Positions 1 to 8,940 of a DNA stretch of 64,000 bases are shown here, in pieces. The translations under genes were made by a program, and so were the position numbers. The notes under the pieces were generated by a model. That model was not told the DNA's origin and did not search any database. It saw only the letters and a list, made by a program, of their open reading frames with translations. The first letter of the stretch is position 1. Each line of letters starts with the position of its first letter. The DNA lies in the NCBI GenBank assembly GCA_937949525.1, contig CALEDT010000006.1, forward strand, positions 1 through 64,000, read 5' to 3'. This stretch comes from an uncultured Burkholderiales bacterium. GTDB taxonomy: Bacteria > Pseudomonadota > Gammaproteobacteria > Burkholderiales > Thiobacillaceae.

Positions 1-142
1 GGCGCGGCCCCCGGGGAGCGCGCGGCCGGCGACAGTGGGGCGCCGGGGCTCCCGGAAAGGGGAGAATGTCTTGGCCTGACCCCGTGTGGCTTCGGGGAGA
101 GTCGTGGGTCTGGTCAGGCCCGCGAAGGGGACCCGCCGGCCC

Positions 143-306
143 GGGGCCCCCGCGACGCCTGCGTCGCGGGGTGGGCTCGGCCAGGGGCCCCCGCGACGCC
201 TGCGTCGCGGGGTGGGCTCGGCCAGGGGCCCCCGCGACGCCTGCGTCGCGGGGTGGGCTCGGCCCGGGGTCCACGCGGCGCCTGCGTCGCGGGGTGGGCT
301 CGGCCC
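143..306. repeat. four tandem copies of a 41-bp hairpin repeat
   Basis: Four head-to-tail units start at 143, 184, 225 and 266. The first three are almost identical and the fourth carries several changes. Each of the first three units holds a perfect inverted repeat, arms CCCGCGACGC and GCGTCGCGGG around a 2-nt centre, so each can fold into a stable stem. The array lies just past the 3' end of the TonB-receptor gene. It could act as a terminator or REP-like element or be a simple satellite. There are no unique spacers, so it is not a CRISPR array. Bases 1-142 hold no convincing gene. Confidence 0.85.
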
Positions 307-359
307 GGCCTGCGGCGGCTCCGCCGGTCAGGCTTCGCCCGAGGGCAGCCGCCTGCGGC

Positions 360-2594
360 CTAGTAGCGCCACTCGACCGTGCCGGTGAAGGTGCGCGGCG
401 GGCCGTAGAAGCCGATCACCGAATCGCCGAAGAGCGCGCCGGGGAAGTTGTAGCCGCCGACGCGGTAGCGCGCATCGGTCAGGTTCCTAGCATGGAAGCC
501 GAGCCGGAAGCGGTCGTTGGCGCTCGTCCAGTTGATGTTGACGTCGACGAGGACATAGCCGTCCTCGTCGAGGAGGGGAGTCTTCACCTCGAAGAGCTGG
601 TAGGAATCGCGGAAGGCGAGCATCGGGTTGACGGCGAGCGTGCCGCGGGCGAGCGCGACCTCCCAGGTGAGGCCGGCGTTGATCGTCCAGGCCGGGGTGT
701 TCTGGAGGAAGCGCTCATTGGAGACGTCGACCGGTGCCGTGCCGCCGAAGATGAAGGTGAGGAACTCCCGGTAGTCCCCGTGGGTGTAGCCGATGCCGAG
801 GTTCGCCGAGACGCCCATGGGAAGGCGGGCGGTGGCTTCCGCCTCGAAGCCCCAGATGACGAGCTGGCCGGCATTGTCGACGAAGCTCGCGATTCCGCCG
901 AGCGCGTTGGGGACCTGGATGGTGACCTGCTGGTCGCGGTAGTTGGAGCGGAAGCCGGCGAGCGCGACGAAGAGCGACCGGTCGAGGAAGCTGCCCTTGA
1001 GGCCGGCTTCGACCGTGCCGATGGTCTCGGGGGCGTAGCCGTTGACCGTGGTGGGGGTGAAGAGGGCATCGCCGCGCATGTCGAAGCCGCCTGACTTGAA
1101 GCCCTTGCCCCAGCTTGCGTAGACGTTGACCTCGGGCGTGAGCGCGTAGGTGGCGCTGATGCGGGGGGTGACGCGGTCGTCGGTGCGGTCGTTGGTGTAG
1201 TCGGTGCGCACCAAGCCGGGGATGGCGGCCGGATTGCCGAAGAGGGGCGAGCGAATGCCGGTGAAGTTGCGGCGGAAGACGGTGCCTTCCTTGCGGTCCT
1301 CGGTCCACCGGAGGCCGGCGGAGAGGGTGAGCCTTTCGGTCAGGGCGTAGGAGAGGTCGCCGAAGAGGGCGATCGAGCGGGTGTCGACATCGCCCGACGT
1401 CAGGATGGTGAGGTTGGCGCCGCCGAGGACGGTATCGAAGGCGCCGGCGGCATTGCCCTCAAGATAGAAGACGCCGGCGACGCCCTGGAGCCGGCCGAGG
1501 CTGAGGAGCGCCTGGACTTCCTGGGTGAACTGCCAGTCCTCGTAGAAGGCGGGGACGTCGAGGACCGGGCCGGGGGTGTTGTCGAAATCGATGAGCGTGT
1601 CGGTGCGGCTGCCGCGATAGGCGGTGATGGACTTGAGCGTGAGCGCATCAGAGGCAGTGAACTCGGCCGTGGCGGAGACGCCCCAGGTGGTGACCCTGTT
1701 GTCATCGCCGAGGCCGGCGCGGGTGTCATACTTCGACGGCAGCGGCGCGAAGACGGGGTTGCCGGCGAAGCCGATCTCGCGGTGGCCGTGGCGGGGATTG
1801 CTCGTGTCGACCATGCGGTCGCCGGCGAGGCGGAGGAAGAGGCGGTCCCCCGGAGTCCATTCGGCGGCAGCGCGGAAGGCAAGCACGTCCTTGTCATAAT
1901 GCGCGGCGCCGGTCGTCAGGTTCTCGCCGAAGCCGTTGCGGTTGTACCAGCCGACGGCGCCGCCGACGGCGAGCGTCTCGCCCAGCGGCAGGGAGGCGCG
2001 GACGACGGCGTCGGCCTGGCCGTAGCTGCCGAACTGGCCGCGGACCATGAGCGAGGGATCGCGGCCGAGGCGGCGGGTGACGTACTTGATGGCGCCGCCG
2101 ATGGTGTTGCGGCCGTAGAGCGTGCCCTGGGGCCCGCGGAGCACCTCGATCCGGTCCATGTCGAGGATGTCGAGGACGGCGCCCTGGGGCCGGGCGATGT
2201 AGACGTCGTCGACATAGAGGCCGACTCCGGGCTCGAAGCCCCAGAGCGGATCCTGCTGGCCGACGCCGCGGATGAAGCCGATGAGCGTGGAGTTGGAGCC
2301 GCGGGCGACCTCGAGGGTGAGGTTGGGGGTCTGGCGCTGGAGGGCCGTGATGTCGGGGGCGCCCTGGGCCTCGAGGGTGGCGCCGGCGACGACGGAGAGG
2401 GAGATGGGGACGTCGACGAGGCTTTCCTCGCGGCGGCGGGCGGTGACGACGATGTCGGTTGCCTCGCCCTCGGCGATGGCCGGGGCGGGGGCCTGCTGGG
2501 CGCGGGCGGGGGCGAGGCCGGTGACGAGGCTGGCGAGGAGGGTGGAGGCGAGGGTGGAGGCGCGGAGGGTTGCGCGGGCGGCATGGGTGGACAT
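360..2594 (-). CDS. TonB-dependent outer-membrane receptor
   Basis: The 744-residue product has a signal peptide ending near an ARAQQ cleavage site at about residue 33. A plug domain follows, beginning with the IVVTARRREESLVDVPIS segment typical of sphingomonad TonB receptors and containing IEVLRGPQGTLYGRNTIGG. The rest is a long beta-barrel ending in an aromatic residue (EWRY). It should take up an unidentified substrate across the outer membrane using TonB energy. The start ATG has GGGGAG upstream. The gene is divergent from a TetR regulator, with a palindrome between them, so it is probably controlled by that regulator. The substrate cannot be told from sequence. Leucine codons such as CTC mark it as part of the first, alphaproteobacterial-like section. 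Confidence 0.93.
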   Translation of the reverse strand: MSTHAARATLRASTLASTLLASLVTGLAPARAQQAPAPAIAEGEATDIVVTARRREESLVDVPISLSVVAGATLEAQGAPDITALQRQTPNLTLEVARGSNSTLIGFIRGVGQQDPLWGFEPGVGLYVDDVYIARPQGAVLDILDMDRIEVLRGPQGTLYGRNTIGGAIKYVTRRLGRDPSLMVRGQFGSYGQADAVVRASLPLGETLAVGGAVGWYNRNGFGENLTTGAAHYDKDVLAFRAAAEWTPGDRLFLRLAGDRMVDTSNPRHGHREIGFAGNPVFAPLPSKYDTRAGLGDDNRVTTWGVSATAEFTASDALTLKSITAYRGSRTDTLIDFDNTPGPVLDVPAFYEDWQFTQEVQALLSLGRLQGVAGVFYLEGNAAGAFDTVLGGANLTILTSGDVDTRSIALFGDLSYALTERLTLSAGLRWTEDRKEGTVFRRNFTGIRSPLFGNPAAIPGLVRTDYTNDRTDDRVTPRISATYALTPEVNVYASWGKGFKSGGFDMRGDALFTPTTVNGYAPETIGTVEAGLKGSFLDRSLFVALAGFRSNYRDQQVTIQVPNALGGIASFVDNAGQLVIWGFEAEATARLPMGVSANLGIGYTHGDYREFLTFIFGGTAPVDVSNERFLQNTPAWTINAGLTWEVALARGTLAVNPMLAFRDSYQLFEVKTPLLDEDGYVLVDVNINWTSANDRFRLGFHARNLTDARYRVGGYNFPGALFGDSVIGFYGPPRTFTGTVEWRY

Positions 2595-2640
2595 GGGGCT
2601 CCCCGAGGCTTGATTGGCGGTTGGCCAGGCGATTACTGAA

Positions 2641-2660
2641 AGTTGAATCGGATTTCAACT
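2641..2660. promoter_or_regulatory. palindromic operator candidate for the TetR regulator
   Basis: A 20-bp inverted repeat has arms AGTTGAA and TTCAACT separated by six bases. It lies between the two divergent start codons, directly upstream of the GAGGAGG ribosome site of the tetR gene and 47 bp from the receptor start. TetR proteins bind such sites as dimers and often control both flanking genes. Binding is inferred from position and symmetry only. Confidence 0.6.
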
Positions 2661-2672
2661 GAGGAGGCGGGT

Positions 2673-3308
2673 ATGGGCGGTGCGGGCGATGGCGGGGCGG
2701 ACGGTCCGGCTGGGGCCGTGGCGCGGGCGCCACGCACGAAGCGGGGGGAGCGGACGCGGGCCGCGCTCATCGACGCGGCGGCGGCCGAGTTCGGCGAGAA
2801 GGGGTTCCACGCGACCGGCATCACCGACATCACCCGCCGGGCGGGGGTGGCGCTGGGGAGCTTCTACACCTGGTTCGATTCGAAGGAGGCGATCTTCCGC
2901 GCGGTGGTCGCCGACATGTCGGGGCGGGTGCGCGACGCGGTGGCGCCGCGGCTTGCCGGGGTGGAGGGGGCGCTCGCGCGCGAGGCGGCGGCGCTTGCCG
3001 CCTTTCTCGAGGTGGTGGCGAGGGAGCGCCTCCTCTACCGGATCATCGACGAGGCCGAGTTCGTGGCCCCCGACGCGCACCGGGCGCATTACGAGACGAC
3101 GGTGGGGCGGATTGCCGAGCGGCTGCGGGCAGGCGCGGCGGCGGGCGAGCTCAGGGACGGCGTGGGCGAGGTGGAGGCCTGGGCGGTCGCGGGGATGAAC
3201 GTGTTCCTCGGACTGCGCTACGTGCTGTGGGCAGGCGACGGGGACCCGGGGGCCGACGAGGTGGTGGCCCGCGCGAACCTGCTGCTGGCGGAGGGGCTGG
3301 GGCGCTAG
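2673..3308 (+). CDS. TetR/AcrR-family transcriptional regulator
   Basis: The product is 211 residues. After a low-complexity Gly/Ala-rich start of about 25 residues comes a TetR helix-turn-helix domain (ALIDAAAAEFGEKGFHATGI, then a recognition helix followed by GSFYTWFDSKEAIF). The rest is a helical ligand-binding and dimer domain. The ATG at 2673 is chosen because GAGGAGG lies six bases upstream; an in-frame TTG at 2643 would put the start inside the palindrome. It is probably a repressor of itself and of the divergent TonB receptor. The effector is unknown. Confidence 0.88.
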   Translation: MGGAGDGGADGPAGAVARAPRTKRGERTRAALIDAAAAEFGEKGFHATGITDITRRAGVALGSFYTWFDSKEAIFRAVVADMSGRVRDAVAPRLAGVEGALAREAAALAAFLEVVARERLLYRIIDEAEFVAPDAHRAHYETTVGRIAERLRAGAAAGELRDGVGEVEAWAVAGMNVFLGLRYVLWAGDGDPGADEVVARANLLLAEGLGR

Positions 3309-3383
3309 CGGAAGGGGATGTGGGGGCCGCAGTGGCCGATGATGACGGCGCGGCAGGCTCCTTCTAGGTCCGCGGCGCCTTCG

Positions 3384-4478
3384 TCAGAGGGGGATTTTTG
3401 CGATGCGCGGACGAAGCGCCGTATCGAGCCGGACAATGGCATCGATCATCCGGTCCTGGATGGCGGGCCATTCCGCTCGGTCGGAACGGTAGCCGCCTGG
3501 CTGCCGGAACTCGATCGACCGCCCGAGCTGTCCTTCGGACTCGATCCAGCTCAGGGCCGAGCCGAACTCGGCCTCGATCGCGTCCTTCTCGGCAAGGAGG
3601 TCGTCGAATGCCGGCTTGCTGTTCGAGATCCAGAGAAAGACGCTGTTGTCGAATTTTCTGATCCCGTAGCCGATAGACATTCCGGCGCGGCCGATACCGC
3701 CCAAGAGCCAAGGGCTGTACCCTGGGGTTCGCGTGGCATGGATTCTGGTCTTTTGCTTTGCCCGTTCCAGCAGACCTTCCCAAAACTGGTAACGCAGCAG
3801 GTCACGCTCGCGCAGTTCCTTGCGCTCTGCCTGGCGCTTGGCGCCGATTTGCGTCTGGAATTCGGCAGCCTCGGGCAGGGGGATCAGCTGCTGGATGTCG
3901 ACAAGGAGGCGCCCATCCTCGATCCGGTAGGGCTTCATCCGGATGCAGCGGATGTCGATGTCGCGGTCGCGAAGCCAGAGAACCGAGGTGGTCAGTTCCT
4001 TGCCGAAATCTTCCTCGACAAGGATGATGCGGACGTCCGTCGCGAAATCCTCTTCCCTCGGCTCGCTCCATCCTAGGAATTCGAGAATGGCACGGCGCGC
4101 TGCCTCATGGTCGGCCGGGCCAGTCCCGTGCCTCGCCCGGTCCTGGGCCAGCGCGTCCGCTGCCTGATCGAAGGTCATGGAGGACACCATGGCGGCATAG
4201 CGGATGGCCTGCAGTTCCATGTGGCTGCCGTCGCCGGTGCGTTTCAGCTCCACAACCACCAGATTGGCGTCGCGGTCGAGGCAGAGAAGGTCGATGCGGC
4301 GGCTGCTGTCCACCCAGTTCCCATATTCCTCGGCCAGCACCATCAGCCCTTCCTCGAGGCAGCCGATATTGCCCTTGACGAGGCGCTGAAGATCCCTGCG
4401 TTCACGCAAGTTCTCGTCCCGGAAGCTGGTGCCTTGGACGGCTGTCAGCGAATTGGCGTCCAGGATAAAGACGGCCAC
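3384..4478 (-). CDS. putative PD-(D/E)XK nuclease-like protein with DUF4268-like C-terminus
   Basis: The product is 364 residues. Residues 1-200 resemble NucS/DUF91-type nuclease-fold proteins. Within RIDLLCLDRDANLVVVELKR there is the D...ExK pattern expected of a PD-(D/E)XK active site (Asp in RIDLL, Glu and Lys in VELKR). The C-terminal third (FWEGLLERAKQKTR onward, with GISIGYGIRKF-like and FLWISNSKPAFDDLL segments) resembles DUF4268. Base use is less GC-extreme than in the flanking genes, which suggests horizontal acquisition. It may act on DNA or serve in defence, but no partner gene lies beside it. Function is not established; the fold assignment is from remembered family patterns. Confidence 0.6.
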   Translation of the reverse strand: MAVFILDANSLTAVQGTSFRDENLRERRDLQRLVKGNIGCLEEGLMVLAEEYGNWVDSSRRIDLLCLDRDANLVVVELKRTGDGSHMELQAIRYAAMVSSMTFDQAADALAQDRARHGTGPADHEAARRAILEFLGWSEPREEDFATDVRIILVEEDFGKELTTSVLWLRDRDIDIRCIRMKPYRIEDGRLLVDIQQLIPLPEAAEFQTQIGAKRQAERKELRERDLLRYQFWEGLLERAKQKTRIHATRTPGYSPWLLGGIGRAGMSIGYGIRKFDNSVFLWISNSKPAFDDLLAEKDAIEAEFGSALSWIESEGQLGRSIEFRQPGGYRSDRAEWPAIQDRMIDAIVRLDTALRPRIAKIPL

Positions 4479-4492
4479 GGTGGCTACGCCTC

Positions 4493-4519
4493 GCGCCCGG
4501 CGTTGTCGCGGCCGGGCGC
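4493..4519. repeat. inverted repeat upstream of the nuclease-like gene
   Basis: Nine-base arms GCGCCCGGC and GCCGGGCGC flank a 9-nt loop. It lies 15 bp upstream of the start of the minus-strand nuclease-like gene. It has no T-run, so it is not a classical terminator. It could be a regulatory site or an intergenic repeat. The rest of 4,479-4,632 shows no gene. Confidence 0.45.
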
Positions 4520-4632
4520 AAGCCCGGGTTGTCGCGAGGATCGTCCTGCTGTCTGTGATGCCTCCATGCAGGTCGCCTTCGCCGATGGATACTGGCTGGT
4601 TGTGGCGTGGGAGGCAAGCGGTGGGCCGGAGG

Positions 4633-5517
4633 TCAGGGGCGCCAGCCGGTCTGGCGGGCGATCTCGGACCAGAGGAGGGTGGCGAGGCGGGTGGCCACGG
4701 GGCCGGGCCGGCCCGCGTGCGCCGTGCCGGTGCCGACGGGGGCCCCGTCGAGGCGGGTGATGGGAAGGAGCGGCCCGGTCGTCGAGGTCAAAAAGAGCTC
4801 GGGGGCGGTGCGGGCCTCGTCGAGCGTGAAGGGGCGCTCGGCAACCGCCATCCCGGCCGCGCGGGCAAGCCGCATCGCGGTCTCGCGCATGATGCCGGGG
4901 AGGATGCGCGCGGAGAGCGGGTGGGTGACGAGGGTGCCCGAGGAGGCGACCATCCACAGGTTGGTGGAGGCGCCCTCGGTCACCGTGCCATCCTCGAGGT
5001 GGAACATGGCCTCGAAGGCGCCGAGCCGGCGCGCCTCGGCCTTGCCGAGGACGGCGCCGAGGAGCCCGGTCGTCTTGAGGTCGCAGCGCTTCCAGCGCTG
5101 GTCGGGAAGCGCGACGACGGCGACGCCTTCCTGCTGCTGGGCGAGGCGCTGGCGGAAGTCGAAGGGCCGCGCCGTCATGACGAGGTTGGGCCGGACCCCT
5201 GCCGGGAAGCCATGGTCGCGCCGCGCGGTGCCGCGGCTGACCTGGATGTAGAGGAGGCCGTCGGCCAGGTGCGAGCGGCGCCAGAGCGTCTGCGCGATGG
5301 CGTCGAGCGCGGCGTCCGACGGCGCCCCTTCGATGAAGAGGGCGGCAAGCCCGCGCCGGAGGCGCCAGCGGTGCGCCGCCCAGTCGAGCGGGCGGCCGGC
5401 GAACATGGCGACGACCTCGTAGACGGCGTCTGCAAACTGGGTGCCGCGGTCCTCGACCGGGAGGCCTGCGTGGGCAAGCGGCAGGTAGCGGCCGTTGACG
5501 TAGGCGGTGGCGGGCAT
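4633..5517 (-). CDS. class IV PLP aminotransferase, D-amino-acid transaminase type
   Basis: The 294-residue product opens with YVNGRYLPLAHAGLPVEDRGTQFADAVYE, the usual start of D-alanine aminotransferases. It carries KRCDLKTT, where the family's PLP lysine lies, and LEDGTVTEGASTNLW. Family members interconvert D-amino acids and 2-oxo acids; branched-chain or aminodeoxychorismate-lyase-like activity cannot be excluded. It is minus-strand and diverges from the photolyase. The second part of the window has an independent family member at 62,973, consistent with two source genomes. Confidence 0.85.
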   Translation of the reverse strand: MPATAYVNGRYLPLAHAGLPVEDRGTQFADAVYEVVAMFAGRPLDWAAHRWRLRRGLAALFIEGAPSDAALDAIAQTLWRRSHLADGLLYIQVSRGTARRDHGFPAGVRPNLVMTARPFDFRQRLAQQQEGVAVVALPDQRWKRCDLKTTGLLGAVLGKAEARRLGAFEAMFHLEDGTVTEGASTNLWMVASSGTLVTHPLSARILPGIMRETAMRLARAAGMAVAERPFTLDEARTAPELFLTSTTGPLLPITRLDGAPVGTGTAHAGRPGPVATRLATLLWSEIARQTGWRP

Positions 5518-5599
5518 GGGCCGGCGCCCTAGGGCGACCGTGCCGGCGCGGCAAGCCGCCGGCGTTGCCGCGCGGCCGGGGGCCGGGCATGGCGGCCGG

Positions 5600-6952
5600 A
5601 TGGTCGAGATTCTCTGGTTCCGGCAGGATCTCAGGCTCGCCGACCAGCCGGCGGCCAGTGCGGCGGCAGCGGCGGGCGAGGTGCTGCCGGTCTATGTGTG
5701 GGACGAGGTGTCGGACGGCGTGCGGCCGCCGGGCGGCGCGTCGCGCTGGTGGCTGATGCGGAGCCTTGCCGCGCTCGATGCCGACCTCAGGGCGCGGGGC
5801 GGGCGGCTCCTCGTGCTGGAGGGGCGGGCGGCGGACGTGCTGGCGAGCCTGGCGCGCGAGACCGGCGCGCGGGCCATCCACGCGACGCGCCAGACCGAGC
5901 CCTGGTGGGCGCCCATCGAGGCGAAGCTCGGCGGGCTTCTCAAGCTCCACGGCTGGCCGACGCTGCACCCTGCCGGTGCGCTGGTGACGAAGGCGGGCGG
6001 GCCGTTCCGGGTGTTCACGCCCTTCTGGCGGGCGCATGTGGCGAAGGGCGCGCCGGCTGCGCCCTGCCCTGCCCCCGGGACGATGCGCTTTGCCCCCGTG
6101 CCCGGGGGGCTGGCGGGGCGGGGGGTGCCGCGCTTTTCGCCGCGCTGGGCAGCCGGGTTCGATGGCGTGCCGGGCGAGGCGGGCGCCAGGGCCGCGCTCG
6201 CTGCGTTCCTGCCCAAGGTTTCGGCCTATGCGGCGCGGCGGGACTTTCCTGCCGAGGACGCGACCTCGCGGCTTTCGGCCCATCTCCACTTCGGCGAGAT
6301 CTCGCCCCGCGCCTGCTGGCACGCGGTCGAGGGGCGCGACGGCGCGGAGGCCTGGCAGCGGCAGCTGGTGTGGCGCGACTTCGCCCACGAGCTCATCCGC
6401 CAGCACCCGGACTCGGCGGAGGTGCCGCACCGGCAGGCGTTCGCGGCGATGGCATGGACCGACGTGGAGCGGGAGCCGGGCCGGGGGTGGCTTGAGGCCT
6501 GGCAGGCGGGGCGGACCGGCTATCCGCTGGTCGATGCCGGGATGCGCCAGCTGTGGCGGACGGGCTGGATGCACAACCGGGTGCGCATGGTGGTGGGGAG
6601 CTTCCTCGTGAAGCATCTCGGGATCGACTGGCGGCTTGGCGAGCGCTGGTTCTGGGACACGCTCACGGATGCGGACCTTCCGAACAACGCGATGGGCTGG
6701 CAGTGGGTGACGGGGTGCGGGGTGGATGCCCAGCCCTTCCACCGGATCTTCGCGCCGGTCGGGCAGGCCGAGCGGTTCGACGCGATGGGCTACATCCGCC
6801 GCTGGGCCCCCGAGTACCGGAGCGTGGAGCCTGTCGACCCGATCGTCGAGCATGGCGCGGCGCGGGCGGCGGCGCTTGCCCGGCTGGCGGCCATCCGGAA
6901 GGAGGCGGGCGGCGCGGCGGACGGCGGCGCGGCGGACGGGGCCAGGGGCTAG
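5600..6952 (+). CDS. phrB: deoxyribodipyrimidine photolyase (CPD photolyase)
   Basis: The 450-residue product has an N-terminal photolyase antenna domain (MVEILWFRQDLRLADQPA). The C-terminal FAD-binding domain shows the family signatures WRDFAHELIRQHP, DAGMRQLWRTGWMHNRVRM and LPNNAMGWQWVTGCGVDAQP. It repairs UV-induced cyclobutane pyrimidine dimers with light. The ATG at 5600 begins the conserved sequence; in-frame sequence further upstream is low-complexity. Its stop overlaps the stop of the convergent permease within CTAG. It belongs to the first, alphaproteobacterial-like section, so it should not be linked functionally to the B12 regulator at 24.5 kb. Confidence 0.92.
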   Translation: MVEILWFRQDLRLADQPAASAAAAAGEVLPVYVWDEVSDGVRPPGGASRWWLMRSLAALDADLRARGGRLLVLEGRAADVLASLARETGARAIHATRQTEPWWAPIEAKLGGLLKLHGWPTLHPAGALVTKAGGPFRVFTPFWRAHVAKGAPAAPCPAPGTMRFAPVPGGLAGRGVPRFSPRWAAGFDGVPGEAGARAALAAFLPKVSAYAARRDFPAEDATSRLSAHLHFGEISPRACWHAVEGRDGAEAWQRQLVWRDFAHELIRQHPDSAEVPHRQAFAAMAWTDVEREPGRGWLEAWQAGRTGYPLVDAGMRQLWRTGWMHNRVRMVVGSFLVKHLGIDWRLGERWFWDTLTDADLPNNAMGWQWVTGCGVDAQPFHRIFAPVGQAERFDAMGYIRRWAPEYRSVEPVDPIVEHGAARAAALARLAAIRKEAGGAADGGAADGARG

Positions 6953-8174
6953 CTGCGCAGGGCCTCGATGGGGGAGAGGCGGGCGGCGCGGGTGGCGGGA
7001 TACCAGCCGAAGAAGATGCCGATGGCCGCCGAGATGGCGAAGGCGGCAACCACCGAGGCCGGCGAGATGATGGTGGGGAAGGGCAGCAACTGCGAGGCAA
7101 GCAGGGAGAGGCCCGTGCCGAGGAGGACTCCGAGCGCGCAGCCGACGAGCGAGAGCATGAGGGCCTCGAGCAGGAACTGGAGGCGGATGGCCGCGCGCGG
7201 CGCGCCAAGGGCCATGCGGATGCCGATCTCGCGCGTGCGCTCGGTGACCGAGACCAGCATGATGTTCATGATGCCGATGCCGCCCACCAGCAACGAGACC
7301 GAGGCCACCGCCGCGAGCAGGCTGGACAGTACGCGCGAGGCTTCCTGTTCCGCCTCGACGATCTCCGACAGATTGCGGATGTTGAAATCGTCATCCTGGT
7401 CCGGTTGCAGCCGGTGGCGCTGGCGCAGCAGCTCGCGCACCTCGGCTTCGGCGGCGCCCATGTCGCTGCCGTCGCGCATCTTCACGCTGATCTGACCCAC
7501 CGTGCGCTGCCGGCCCTGTGCCTGGCCGAGCACGCGGCCGCGCGCGGTGGTGAGCGGGATCAGCACGATGTCGTCCTGATCCTGCCCGGTGTAGCTCTGG
7601 CCCTTGCTCTCCAGCAGGCCGACGATGGTGAACGGCACGAAGCGCACGCGGATGACCTGGCCTGTGGGGTCGGTGCCGCCGAACAACATGTCGGCGACGG
7701 TCTGGCCGACCACGGCGACCTTGGCGGAACTGCGCAGGTCGTTGTCGTCCAGCGCGCGGCCGCGCGCGATGCGCCATTCGCGCGCGAGCACGTAGTCCGG
7801 CGTCACGCCGAAGATCACCGACGACCAGTTGAGGTTGCCATGCACGATCTGGCCGGTGCCGCGCAGCGCCGGCGCCGCCGCCAGCACGCCGGCGATCTCC
7901 TCGGCGATGGCGGCGGCGTCCTGCTCGGTGAGCGTGTTGCGGCTGCCGGCGCCCAGGCGCACGCCGCTGGCGGTGACCGTGCCCGGCCAGATCACCATCA
8001 GGTTGGAGCCCAGGCTGTTCAGTTGTTCCGCCACTTTCAGGCGCGTGCCTTCGCCCACCGCCAGCATGGTGATGACCGCCGCCACGCCGATGATGATGCC
8101 CAGCGCGGTGAGCGCGCTGCGCAGCTTGTTGGCGCGCAGCGAGCGCAGCGCGGAACGCAGGATGTCGAGCGCGT

Positions 8175-8178
<4 letters not shown>
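6949..8178 (-). CDS. MacB-type ABC transporter permease (reading frame crosses the genome join)
   Basis: The 409-residue product has the MacB/FtsX layout. A first membrane segment lies near residues 20-40 ([19 protein letters not shown]), then a large periplasmic domain, then three C-terminal membrane segments starting at [20 protein letters not shown]. Its ATG overlaps the end of the ATPase gene by 4 bp, so the two are translationally coupled in a MacAB-type efflux system. The reading frame is intact, but codon use changes inside the conserved motif. Before it leucine is mostly CTG. After it, 10 of 17 leucines are CTC and two are CTT. The last ~80 residues may therefore come from another organism, and the true C-terminus of this protein may be missing. 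Confidence 0.85.
7210..7300. other. probable chimeric junction between two genomes
   Basis: This stretch encodes the very conserved [18 protein letters not shown] motif of MacB-like permeases. Left of it, base and codon use match the alphaproteobacterial-like genes (CTC/CTT leucine). Right of it they match the betaproteobacterial genes (CTG). A segment nearly identical between two organisms is a place where assemblies merge. Natural recombination is the alternative. Evidence is the codon shift plus the change in gene type on each side. Confidence 0.7.
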
Positions 8179-8888
<710 letters not shown>

Positions 8889-8940
8889 GGCTGAAGGGGC
8901 AAGTGCGTTCGGCGATGCGCTCCGGCTTTCCGGCCGTTGC

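Noticed and set aside
143-306. CRISPR array
   Set aside because: The 41-bp units abut with no unique spacers, and no cas genes are near.
66-1094. 342-codon plus-strand open frame with repeated Arg/Gly/Ala-rich motifs
   Set aside because: It reads through the 41-bp repeats and then antisense to the TonB receptor. The translation is low-complexity and matches no family.
4493-4519. Rho-independent terminator for the minus strand
   Set aside because: It lies upstream of the nuclease-like gene start and has no T-run; kept only as an inverted repeat.
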